A stretch of DNA of 64,000 bases from Lingula anatina (taxonomy: Eukaryota > Brachiopoda > Lingulata > Lingulida > Lingulidae): NCBI RefSeq assembly GCF_001039355.2, contig NW_019773981.1:293448-357447 (forward strand), given 5' to 3'. Of the stretch, positions 1 through 11,284 are shown one piece after another; the first letter of the stretch is position 1; every line of letters begins with the position of its first letter. The translations under genes and the position numbers were made by a program. A model generated the notes under the pieces. It made no database searches and was not told the origin of the DNA. It saw nothing but the letters and a program-made list of their open reading frames with translations.

Positions 1-46
1 GTTTTCTTTTCTTTTCTTTCTTTCTTTCTTTTTTTTTTTTTAATTT
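1..46. repeat. T/C-rich low-complexity tract
   Basis: Nearly pure T with interspersed C, ending at a single n at 47. The same pyrimidine-rich stretch recurs inside the dispersed repeat near 225-282, 17955-18005 and 21170-21230, so this is part of that repeat rather than a gene. Confidence 0.8.
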
Positions 47-1212
47 NAGATCGGTAAAAGATACTTGAAAAGGTGATAAAAGGAAATACCTGCATGTGAC
101 ACCATCCAGGTTTTCAGTTCGCTCTTTATCACCCTCTTCAGTTTTGCAGAAAGCAGCTACACCTTCGTTGGCACTTAACACGAAACAGTTTCTGTCTTTG
201 AATTTCTCTTTCTACCCTTTTTTTTCTTTTTTCGTTTTCGTTTTCTTTTCTTTCTTTCTTTCTTTCTTTTTTTTTTTTTTGTCAAATTTTGTTTTGAGTT
301 GGTTAGATTTGTTCAGACCTATGATACTGGGAAATGGAATATATTTCTTTTTTTAAATCTCTACCTTATCCTTTTCTAGATTCGTGATTTTCCTACACAC
401 TCCAGTCCATTAAATAAAAATAAAATCTGGTCAAAGAAAATAACCGAATAAAAGAAGGGTACTTGAAAGAGAAAAGGTAGGATCGTTGCATTTGAGTAAG
501 GTTTTTGAAAAATGGTCCCGTTAAATGACCAAATCTCTGTGACAATTGGGTAAATGAGCAAATTTGTGAACATGTTTACACTCGGCTATTTGAATGAGGA
601 AACTAAGCACCGTTGACAAAGTTTTGATTCTCAATTTAGTTGATAGCTGATCTGCACACAAATAATCTGACAGGGATATTCATGATTAACCGAACTCGAG
701 TTTTATTTTTATTTAAGATATATTATATCGTTATTTGTGAAAAAAATATTAACGACTGAGTATGATCATGACTCATAAAGGATTACTAGTGATCAGTGAT
801 CTAGTTTTTTGCTTACTACTGAAATATTGAGAAGCATTGAAAATTGCTCATAATTTCCAAGTAATTTCAAAGTGTAAGGAATAGTTTCTTTCATCAAAGG
901 AAGTAACACATATGCCTCACAGCTAATTTCGATTTGTGTTCTGTGAAGTTGTTGTTGATATCTTTGCAAGCAGTGGGTTAGCCAAAAAATACTTATAATA
1001 CTCCCGTACATGCCTTTTTTTGATAATAAATAAATCTTAAGTGATCATACACAAATGTCATCTCACCGATGACGTCATGATAAAAATATTAATTCAAGGG
1101 GATAAATATGCAAAATCGGTTTCTAAAATATCTATTTATCTCATCACCCACGAACACCGTTTCAACGCAAATTAAATTAAACCTCTCTTATATTGGTGTA
1201 CCTAATTGTTAC

Positions 1213-1263
1213 ATAATATAATATAATATAATATAATATAATATAATATAATATAATATAATA
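1213..1263. repeat. (ATAAT)n microsatellite
   Basis: Tandem pentanucleotide ATAAT array of about ten units. The same array sits at the homologous place in the other copies of the block (19015-19074 and 22177-22208) with different unit numbers, as expected of an unstable microsatellite. Confidence 0.9.
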
Positions 1264-2309
1264 TAAATATTATTTCAACTATACATATAGGTAAATGATT
1301 GAAGAAAAAGAGGCTCACTAATGGACAATGTGTCGTGCCCGAAGGGTAATAAAAATATTTCATGAGGTTATATTATGTAAGTGTCATCGTCGAAGAGTTT
1401 TTGAGTAAAATGACGGCTTCTTTGTACAGCACTGATTTAAAGCAATTAACTTTGCAAATTTAAGTAATCAACATTTGTATCTATCGCGTCACTAACGCTT
1501 AGCTAGTGGGATATAAGGAGAGCGAGGAGAGAAGCTATAGAGCACGAAGAACATGGACGTAAATACGGACAGTTAAGAGTTGTAGACTTCACTTAGAACA
1601 TGAAGTTACAGCACGAGCGCCGACAAATAAACCGTTTAACTGGTCATTATGTGGACTATGTGGGTTTGCTTTGTGCCACCGTACGTAAATTTGACACGAA
1701 TCGTGGATTCTTTGGATTGCGTTATGCACTAAATGAGTCGAAAACCAAATGTCCAATTTGGGCACACATTGAATTAAGCGTACTTAATTCATATGTGCAA
1801 AGAACATTTTTTTCTGTATGTAAAAAGGTTCAGTACAAATGACAGATTTTTCAAACATCGACTTGTCCATCCGTTATTATGATAGAAAAATAATTTTCCA
1901 AAAACAAGCCGGAGTTAAACGCTTCAGATTTCAGTCTGTAATATTTTAAAAAAGGTCTATCTTTATTTCCAAATCTATCTTTATTTCCAAATTTGCTAAT
2001 TTTTCTTAATTACTCTGCCGATCATAATATGTTATGATATTTATAACCCCCCTGAAAATTTTGAAAAATTGTGAAACGTGACTGTTTTACCCCAAGTATA
2101 TGCCTTCAGGGACACTTAAACCTCCACGCAAAATGATTTTGACGCTTATCTCATCTACAAACAATGTTTAATCATACCTTGCCAACTTTTTGTCCCTTTA
2201 CTTTGACAACAGAGTTTAGTTCATTTCACTGTAAGGCCACCGGCCTTTTTACAATAATTTGTTAATCATTAATTTCTACGCATTACATTATACATTTCCC
2301 CTGTCCATA

Positions 2310-3190
2310 TCTAATAACGACTTTCTTCTTATTTCTGCTTTTGTCAAATAATTCGAGATTTTTTCTTAAAACTCTAATACTTTCTGATTTCTTCAATATG
2401 ATAAATAGTTCATGTGAACCCAATTCCCGATGAGAAAGTTATCCCTTAGCTCGCTATATGGAGGAAAACTAGTGCCTTTTGCACTCGACTACCTCCTAAT
2501 TACAACACTGATTAATTCTCTGATCCCTAGAATTACCACTTTGTCTACCTTTTTCAATTTCAAGTTGATGATTTGAACATCTTAATCGTTCTAAAACTGA
2601 TATACAATTAGCTTTATCAAATACTGTAACGTATGGCTCAATAATGAGATTATGCTTAGATAATTTATATACATCTAGTCTCAATATAATTTGACATTTT
2701 GTTACACCACGACAAGAAATAAATATCCATGCACCTTTGATGAAATTCCTTTATAAATGAACTTTCATCCACCACTCCTTGGTTAATCCAGACTATTCCA
2801 AAATCATACCCATATAACAGTTTCTTTACTTGTAATGCCCAACAATTCTTCTCGTTTTATGCCATATTTTACTGTCACACGTAACACGCTTAATAATGAA
2901 CCTATTTCAGGTGCATTCATAAGCTTGAGCCAGTACTTAATTACTTTCACCAAACGTCCAAGTATTTTTTGTCTAATTCAACCGTTGCCGCTACGTTAGA
3001 CGCATTTTTTCCTATTACAATAAAATTTGCAGAATTTATTTTGTACAACTTCCGCATCTTGTCCAGGATGCAAGCCCCATACTTTTGCCCCATAGTTTGA
3101 AATAGGAACTATCTTTGTATCAAAAACTTTTAGCCAGCAATCAACCTTGGCTTCACCAAATTTACTCATATGCTTTGTTACGCGCCTTAT
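2310..3190 (-). pseudogene. Decayed non-LTR retrotransposon ORF2 C-terminus, copy 1
   Basis: Reading the minus strand from 3190 downward, broken frames give a sequence typical of the region after the reverse transcriptase in LINE ORF2. It includes KIVPISNYGAKVWGLHPG with a following QNKFCKFY (3040-3140), then SSFIKEFHQRC near 2730-2770, then VFDKANCISVLERLRCSNHQ and a CQCC-like end at 2496-2620. Stops and frame changes separate these pieces, so it is not functional. The same arrangement occurs at 25150-26370. The clade (CR1/L2-like or other) is not resolved. Confidence 0.65.
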
Positions 3191-3753
3191 TCTGAAATCC
3201 AAGCAGTGATTAAAAAAATAATAATAAAAAGTAAAATAAAAATAAAATAAAAAAAGACTGATGAGTGTGACCAATAAGAGTATTTCTTACCTTTGATGAC
3301 ACCGTTATTCTGCAAATAACAGCTATTGGCTATGCAGCACCCAACCTCCGCCAAGGCAGTCGGCTCGTTTCCAAAACTTGGACAAGTGCCGTCTTTAAAT
3401 CGCAAACCCAGTATTTATCCGTAGAAGAGGAAGCCATCTCGTGTCTGTTGGACGTAAAATAATTGCAGCAATTACCACAATTATCTGTACAGTCAAAGAG
3501 GTCACGTTCCTCGTACTAGTAGTTAAATAGATTTATTTTCGTGATAATGCCGAATACAATGTGGGCTTACAAAGTCACCGGTTTTAACATTAATTTTACT
3601 ACTAAATCTGTCGTGCCACACGAATCACTATAGGTTATTGACATTTGTCTTTATTTCACCTCTTTTTAAAGGGGTAAAGCGCCAAGTAAGAAGAAAAGAT
3701 GTCTCATTTTATCTATCCCTTTTTTTAAATGGTGTTGATAATATGCGCACTGG

Positions 3754-3960
3754 CAGTGGAGGATTGAGGGTGGGTGTCAGGGGGGTCCTGACCCCCCCTA
3801 GATTTCCGAGAAAATCACATCTATGGTCCCCTCTTGAAATTAGAATTTTGACTAGCTGAATCACAGCTCTAAACCGTATCAAATGGCATCGTTCGCCCTC
3901 TAAAGTACCAAAAATTTTAGTGGCCCTTCACCTGGCTCCGAACCCCACGCCAAGGCTGGA
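3754..3960. mobile_element. Degraded relative of the hAT-like MITE at 5259-5467
   Basis: It starts with GCAGTGGAGGATTGAGGGTG and contains the CCCCTCTTGAAATTAGAA and CTCCGAACCCCACGCCAAGG segments, which are shared with the complete element at 5259-5467. The right terminal repeat is missing or unrecognisable. Confidence 0.5.
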
Positions 3961-4099
3961 AAAGTATGGCTATAGCTTTTATCATCTTTAAACCTGAAAT
4001 TAATGTTCATGTAGGCGTTTGTTTGGACCAATTGGCATTAGGATCAAAATGTGCGCTAAAATTTGTAAATAGTTTTCTCATTTCAAAATACATCCACAT

Positions 4100-5120
4100 T
4101 TGAGATCGGTAAAAATACTTGAAAAGGCGATAAAAGGAAGTACGTGCATGTGACGTCATCCAGGTTTCCAGTTTGCTCTTTATCACCTTCAGCTTTGCAG
4201 AGAACCGTTCAACCGCTACACCTTCGTTGGCACTTAACAGGAAACAGTTTCTGTCTTTGAATTTCTCTCTACCATTTTTGTCAAATTTTGTTTTGAATTG
4301 GTTATATTTGTTCGGACTTATGGCACTGGAAAAGGGAATATATTTCATTATCCTTTTCTAGATTCTGGATTTTCCTTCATGTATACATTCCAGTCTATGA
4401 AATGAAGATTAAAGGTGGTTAAATAAAATAATCGGGTGAAAGTTGGGTGTTTGAAAGATAAAGGGTACGTGTAGGATAGTTGTATTTGAGTAGCTTTTTT
4501 GAGAAACGATCTCGTTTAATGACCAAATCTCCCAGTCATACTGTGATAATCGAGTAAAATTATGATCATGCTTAGACTTGGCTACTTTAATTAAGAAACT
4601 TTGTTAACACCTCAGTGTAATAGATAGTTGATCTGCACACAAATTGTCCAGCAGACCCATCAGGTAGTTTGCAGAAATAAAAATAAGACTGCATTAGAAA
4701 TAAGTAGAGAACATTATTCTATAATGAGTAATGTATACATAAATTTTTTTTTGATATTTACAGAAATACCTTGCATTGCAAAATCAGAATTTTGATCTAT
4801 TTTTGTTTGTTAAAGAACTATTATGGGCTATTCAGGGGTATTCATGATTAGCCTAGAACTTGAGTTTTATTACATCTTTATTTTGATAATTATTAACGAC
4901 TTGTATAACGTAACACGTGATCATTACTCATCAGAAATTATTATATTCAGTGATCTAGTTTTCAGGTTACTACTCAAATATTGAGAAGCACAGAAAATTG
5001 TTTATAATTTCCAAGTAATTTCCGAGTGTAAGGAATAGTTTGTTTCATTAAAGGAAATATCACATTTGCCTTATAGGTAATTTCGCGTTGTGTCATGTGA
5101 AGTTGTTGACGACACAGGTC
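4100..5120. repeat. Diverged partial copy of the dispersed repeat block
   Basis: Begins with GAGATCGGTAAAAATACTTG and follows block A through the GTGATCTAGTTTTC and GAAGTTGTTGACGA segments, with many substitutions and indels. It carries its own TGACGTCA palindrome at 4151-4158, where most other copies have TGACGCCA. No gene is supported. Confidence 0.65.
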
Positions 5121-5258
5121 ACGACTAAATCTGTCGTGCCACACGAATCACTAGGTTATTGACATCTGGCTCTCTTTCAACTTTTTTATAGGACCAAGGC
5201 CTAGCGTCAAGTGAGAAAAAAAGATGTTAAAACCTGACATGTGGTTATATAAGTATAT

Positions 5259-5467
5259 CAGTGGCGGATTTAGAGGGGGGGGGTTCTAAAAAATATATTA
5301 CACTAATATTCCCCTCTTGAAATGAGAAGTTTGCTTTCCAAAACACCCAAAAATTTTCGGGGTCCTTGAGCGGGCCCCGAACCCCACACCAAGGGGGCGG
5401 TGGTTGGTTCCGTATTGGAGACCTGTCGTTCCGGACCCCCCTTCAAATAATCCTGGATCCGCCCCTG
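5259..5467. mobile_element. MITE with CAGTGGCGGAT terminal inverted repeats
   Basis: The left end reads CAGTGGCGGATTTAGAGGGG and the reverse complement of the right end reads CAGGGGCGGATCCAGGATTA, giving imperfect terminal inverted repeats around a 209-bp non-coding interior. Ends of the form CAGNGGCGGATCCAG are widespread among animal hAT-type non-autonomous elements (family knowledge from memory). Both flanks are TATA-rich and a clean 8-bp target duplication cannot be assigned. Confidence 0.65.
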
Positions 5468-5969
5468 TATATAAATCAATTCATCAGCCTCAAGTACCCA
5501 CAATTAACTTACTGAACTTTGTAAATTAATCAATAGAAAAGTAAAAAAGACATGAGGTGAAAGTTATAAATTAAAACAATCAGGAGCAATCACGACCAGA
5601 TAGATAACACAGTAATTAGTAACAGTAATTTGTAGTACATTGGACTCTTCGACTCGGAAGAGAACTGATTGTCTCAAACTAAAACTATTGATAAAAGCCG
5701 AATTTATGTTTTTGTTTTAAAGTGTCAGCGGTACATTTGAAGAAAAATGTTTCAAAAGCTGTTTTTAGTCCTCCTTATTGCTACAAAGCACCTTTAAATG
5801 TTTGATACATGTGTAGTCGCACTGGTGACCGAAAAAAAAAAATCACTGCTAAAATGCGTCGTCTCCGATCCCACTTCTGGATTTCTACTGTAGAAAAAAA
5901 AAATCAAATCTATCGGGTACAAAAGTATGGCAATAGCTTTTCTCATCTTGACGCTCGCTTGGAACACTG

Positions 5970-6840
5970 ATCCGAATAAAGCAGAATTGTTTGGACTAAT
6001 TGGCAATTTTAGTAAAATATGCATTGATCAAAACATTTAAACCTCCTCTCAGCACAATATACACGAAGGTTTGGGATCATGCAGGGAAACTTGAGAAGGT
6101 GATAATAGGTAACAAGTGCATATCCCTTATATGTTGCGTCTTCTAGATTTCCGGTTTGCTCTTTATTATCACCCTCTTCAGTTACTCGCAAAACTTCTGC
6201 GGCCTCCTTAGCACGAACTTAAAACTAAATTGTTTGTCTCTTCGAATTTCTTTTCACGAATGTGCCAGGGGTCACAGTATTGGAAAATGATTTGTAATTA
6301 ATATTTTTTAATCTTTTAATTCTTAATTCAATTCAACTGGAAGTTGAAAGATTTTAGTCTTTGTCTTAGTGCTTGTACCGTGTATGATAAAATTCGCCCA
6401 TTGGAATAATGAGCATGCAATAGGAGCTTTAGATAAGATTTCACCCTTTAGAAGTTTAAATTTTACTATCCTATGCTTCAAGCCCAGCAATCCGTTAGAA
6501 CTGGATTAGAGGAAGCCCTTGTGTGTCCACCTTGTGGGCGGATTTGGATTTGAATAGACCAATCAGCTAAACTTTATCTGATTGACATTTTAATTGATAA
6601 AGTTTAGCATAAAAACTTGTGAACTTAAACATTGAGGGGAGGATGTCTGGATTAAAGCTCATAATGAATCTTAATTGTACCATGTAACTTTTAGTTTAGC
6701 AAAATATATAACCTGGTAAAGTTACAACATGGAGTCGTTTCATTTCTTCCGTGTGCGATGTTTAAAGCTTAGAGCCTGGGAATCTCCATAGCAGTTTCAA
6801 AGATCGCGATATCCCAAGATGAAAGCCCACAGTGCCCAGC
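5970..6840. repeat. Dispersed repeat, copy 1 (partner at 28970-29420)
   Basis: The segments GAATTGTTTGGACTAATTGG, the later GTACCATGTAACTTTT, AGCAAAATATATAA and GCCCACAGTGCCCAGCC occur in the same order at 28990-29420. In that copy the centre is hidden by an N run, and a third partial copy lies at 24376-24531. No coding content is recognised. Confidence 0.6.
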
Positions 6841-6858
6841 CAATGAAGTGTGGGGTCA

Positions 6859-6891
6859 TGTGTGTGTGTGTGTGGTGGGGGGGGGGGGGGG
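6859..6891. repeat. (TG)n followed by a poly-G run
   Basis: A short TG dinucleotide array passes into about fifteen consecutive G residues. Simple sequence; the open frames crossing it are not credible genes. Confidence 0.9.
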
Positions 6892-6899
6892 AGTAAAAA

Positions 6900-9800
6900 A
6901 GTCCCTCACAAGCTGTTCTTAGGACTTCATCTTTGCTGGCCATCTTTGCTGGCCAATCAGATTTCCACCAATCACCATGAGTTCTGTTTGGAAACTGCCA
7001 TTTATGCCCGCCCAAACCATAACACTGCGGAAATTGCAATGGCCGAAGGCACGACCCCTGTCCAGATCAGGCAGCCGTGACATGGATGCCAGTGTCCACA
7101 GGCATTGGTTGTGGACAACTGATTATGCAGGGCTTTTGTCCCAATTTGTGTTCAGATGAGATGTCTGAATATTTAGCTCATGTCATCTAGCCATCTTCTG
7201 GAACAACTCAAGTGTATCAGTACTGCAGGACTGAGATGGTGTTCTGGCACTAAAAACAGTGACCAGACTGACATGTGCATATTTGGGCATTTTGAAGCTC
7301 TTTGTCAAAACCAAAGATTGCGTTTCTTTTTGGCCAGTATATCTAGACGTGATACATGCACCGTTCTTACTGACGCAACTTTTGCTTATTCATGTACATA
7401 TTAGTACACTATTTAATCATGCTTTCGCATGTTCTGTCCTTCCGAATAGCTTTATTTGAAAATAATCCTTCCATTTCTTATTATTAATGAAGAGAATAAA
7501 GAGAAGATTCATTAATGATATATATTATGCAAAACATGCTTCCACCATTTTATCAGAAAATTGACATTAACTCATTTTTTCTATGTATTTGTAAAAGTTT
7601 TCATTACTAGTCAATAATATATATGTGTCATTTACAGAATGCTATTGATTTTTTTCCCATAGAAATCATGTTGAATTAATTTGATATTTTTCTGTATATG
7701 TCTGCTTTTATCAGTTTTGTTTTCATACAACTAATCAGTATATATATTTAATGCGGCACTCTGATGATGCAGGATTTTGCAACTTGTGGCTCTTTCATCA
7801 CACCTTTAATTGTATCTCCCATATTTTTCACACAGCGAATCACTGTAGCAGCAAATAAGAAATCTCCCTCTATCAAACGTTTCAGAAAATGGCAGATATA
7901 TTTTTATGTGTACTAAATTGTATTTAATCTACAAAAAATGTACTTTGCTGATAATGTTTCTCTTCAATCTTGAAGTATATTCCAGATAAATTTAAGTTGG
8001 ATAGAGAATTGCGTGGAATATTTTGTGATGAGGAATATATTTTATCTTTTATTCTTATAGCGAACAAAGTTGTCAAAAAACTGATATAGTACAAGTTTTG
8101 ATTACGCGTTTCATGGTGCCATCATGTCCGCTCAAGTAATTAGTTGTAAAATTGACTGACGGTTTACTTTTTGTGATGAATAACTGACTTATAATCTAGT
8201 CTCAGAACTCGAGCTCCATGTTTCCAATTTTGTATACGGGGTCTGTCATGAAATGAATGTTTTATACATCTTGTCTTTAATATGACCAAAAGAAGGAAGC
8301 TCTGTTCCAGGTAAATTTAAGTGCAAATTTTTTCAGGTTCTTAATGCATAACTAACAGTGATCAAAGAAAAATTCTACATTTACCTTTATAATATTTTGA
8401 TGAAGTTATGTTTATAGTTGAGCATATATAAAAATATTGTGAGCGTGAATTTCATAATGAATGGAATGGAATAAATATGTCCATATTGGAAAGAGAGTAT
8501 GCCAGTTCATTGATGAGGTTTTCACTTTAAGATTTAGGCTAAATGAATTACAGTCATTACTCCATCTTTTTAATGGGGGGAGGGGGAGGGTTGTGATTTT
8601 ACAGATACTACATTTTAAAGTCAAGATTTCTAAAAATTTAAACATTCGTATTGAGTGGTAGGAACAGAGTTAAAGGGAGGCTATTCTATAGCTCTATTCT
8701 ATGCAGTTAAAACACCACAAATCCTATATAGAAATGTGATTTTGTGATTATAAAAGTATGTATCTGAAAGTTTTGCCCTTTGGAAGTCATTACCGTAGCT
8801 GAAGAGTTTTGCTTGAATGGAGCGTTTTTGTTTTCCTAATTTTCTTCACGAAGAGCCCGTGCTAAAATCTAAAGGCGTTTTTAAGGTTACGTAATTAGCG
8901 GCCCCTTGCTCAAAAATTTCATTTTCATTCGCAAATGAAAAAAAAAAATTGCAAGCATTTACTTGGTTTAGTCCAAGGATTGTAAAATGTACTTTGTAGG
9001 ATGATTTAATAATATCTGTTATTATTACTATAATTTTTAACTTTTTGGTCTCGTTGGAGTTGTTGTTGGTTAAAGCCCCAAAAATGCCGTGCATCCAAAG
9101 CCCACCCCCGCCTCTACGGTCCCACACTCGCCTCGTGTTTCGTACTCGTTTTAGGCCTCACCCCCAACTCCGTCTCCGTTCCGTAATTAGTTTATTAAGG
9201 AAAATTTCAAGTGGAAAAGTATTCCAAAATATACATTAGGAGATGGCGAGTGTGCGTTTTGCGGAGATCATTACCAGTAAATGAATTAAAATCAAAGTTC
9301 GCAAAAATATGCTGGAAATTTATGTGGAGACGGGCCTTTTGTGCTAAGCCACACACAAAGATAATTTTTAGAAAAGGAAATACACAAGTACACGGTTATA
9401 AGCTGTGCGACTTTTATTTGCAATAACATAAAATATAAACCGAAAACCAAATGAAGTGATTGTCGTGCTTTTTCTGAGAAGGACAAATAGTCGTAGATAA
9501 ATTAAAATAGCAGAAAATATATTCCGTTCGTTAAGTTAAGGATTGTGCAAAATAAAACTGGATCTTTTTTTCTGAACTTAAAATGTCTGTCAAAATTACA
9601 TTATATTGTTGCAGTGGCGATGCTGAACTTCATTTGTCACTGACGTAAAGTGCACCAGAGGAATGACCTTGTGGAAAATAACATCAATTAAAATAGACTT
9701 GTAACACTTAACAACAGTAAAAATATTTATACAATAGCCTACTACAAGTTAATACATATGTCAAAACACTTGAAACCAATAAAAATAAAGATATATAATA

Positions 9801-10814
9801 CAAATACTAATAATACTAATTAGATGTAGCAAAGTTAAGTTAGAATATGCTGTCTTTTTATGGACAGGCGCTATCTATCTGGGCATTTGGGCATCACCTG
9901 CGTCTATCGTTGCCGTTAGTGTCGCCTTGAATACTGTTACTTGCAATTGTCGTCATCAAACTTACAAGAAGGTTTCTTTGGATAGTGAAAATACAGCTCA
10001 AGTTTGAAAACAAGCCTGGCAGGGATTTTTTTAGTGCTAGACAGTATTGGGCGGTATTTGAATTTTTACAAGTATTCATGCAGTGAGCTAGCATTAAATC
10101 ATTTGTCCATTAATTATATATAATGACAGATGTCTGATGAACTAAGATATATACATTTATATTTTTTTACATTACACGATTTGATAAGTTTAAACAAGGT
10201 ATTACGTAAATCCAGTCAAGTGACAACACCCCCAACTTACAAAAGCACCTTGCCCAGTAAAGGGAACTGTGAATACCCCTATATAAAGCTCCACATGTCG
10301 TGTGAATGATATATTAAATTAATTTCCAAAACTTTTACAAAGCTTGTTGTTTTTTTTAACAACCGTTTCTGTGAATACTTAGTAAAACAATATTAAACAA
10401 TATTTAAAAACATCTAAGTGAAACACGAGCACAAATGTAAACGCAACCGTGATAAATGAAATACTATCAATAAAAGAACGAAACAACATCCTTAATAGAC
10501 AATTCTGAATATACAAAAATAAAATAGATAACAGAAATTCCAATCGAATCTAAATCATTTCCATTGGCAAAAGAGAAGCCCCAGAACGTTATGCCTGGTT
10601 TTATATGTTCACGGTGAACATGTTAGAAATTTTGAATGTTACCGGTAGACTCGTCCTTCATAAGCAACACTGGAAAGTGGAGTTCCCCGGTAGACAATAT
10701 ACCTATTGGAAACACTGACGTTTTAAAATATCCAAATATAATTTCAGACTTGACATAAAAATATTTTTAATTGATTGCTTTTTGTGTTTTTTTGGTAGGT
10801 GCTGGATGGGGGGG
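6900..10814. other. AT-rich stretch with no recognised gene
   Basis: Only short open frames are present on either strand. None has recognisable domains, convincing splice sites or conserved context. A G-rich patch lies at 8575-8590. Exons of an unknown gene cannot be excluded. Confidence 0.5.
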
Positions 10815-10838
10815 NNNNNNNNNNNNNNNNNNNNNNNN
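10815..10838. other. Assembly gap (24 N)
   Basis: A run of N following a G-run (GGATGGGGGGG). It is a sequencing or assembly gap, probably caused by the homopolymer. Confidence 0.95.
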
Positions 10839-11284
10839 ATCATTTTAATAGATAATTGCCATGAGTTAATTTTTGCGAAAACAATATCATTTATCAAAAT
10901 CAATTAGTCGGACGAAAATACTTTTAACCACAAGAAAGTTGTTTAAATAATATCATTTCTGGGTTTTGTGTTGTTCTAAATCTTTCTCTTTAATTATGAA
11001 ATAATTATTATAATTTAGTATTTCAAAATCTCATTGCATCATTTCATTCAATGAAATTTCGGCCCTTGCGAAATAATTGCATTTTTAGACAATCTTAAAA
11101 TGAAATGAATACACTAAACAGTAACACATTCTGATAGTTTAGCAATATCTATCAAAGGGACGTGTCTTTTGTTTGGAAGTCCTAGAGGGACTTTTTAAAG
11201 GTAAAATTTTAGTAAATTTTGTTAATCCAAAAGAAAAAATTACTTTTGAATCATACAGATGGTCCTTTTATGTTTTAGGGAGAA

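Larger units (their letters stand above)
48..3480. repeat. Dispersed composite repeat block, copy A
   Basis: This stretch is colinear with 21016-22300 plus 23805-24145 plus 24547-26660, and its first 1.7 kb is colinear with 17786-19547. Shared landmarks in order are a GAGATCGGTAAAAGAT start, a pyrimidine tract, a TGACGTCA palindrome, an ATAAT pentanucleotide array, the GGACAATGTGTCGTGCC segment and a decayed retrotransposon tail. The short open frames in it are not preserved between copies, so I do not call genes. Copy A lacks the Tc1-like and TTAA-flanked insertions seen in the 21-26 kb copy, which makes it useful as an empty-site reference. Confidence 0.75.

Noticed and set aside
96-356. 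Phe-rich membrane-like open frame, also at 17828-18115 and 21060-21393
   Set aside because: It is generated by a pyrimidine-rich tract inside the dispersed repeat; length and frame change between copies.
2227-2252. AAGGCCACCGGCCTT palindrome as a regulatory site
   Set aside because: It occurs at the same place in both copies of the repeat and is more simply part of the repeat, possibly related to the GGCCGGTGA ends.
7180-7459. Two overlapping plus-strand frames with Cys residues
   Set aside because: No family similarity, no splice context, located between dispersed repeats.
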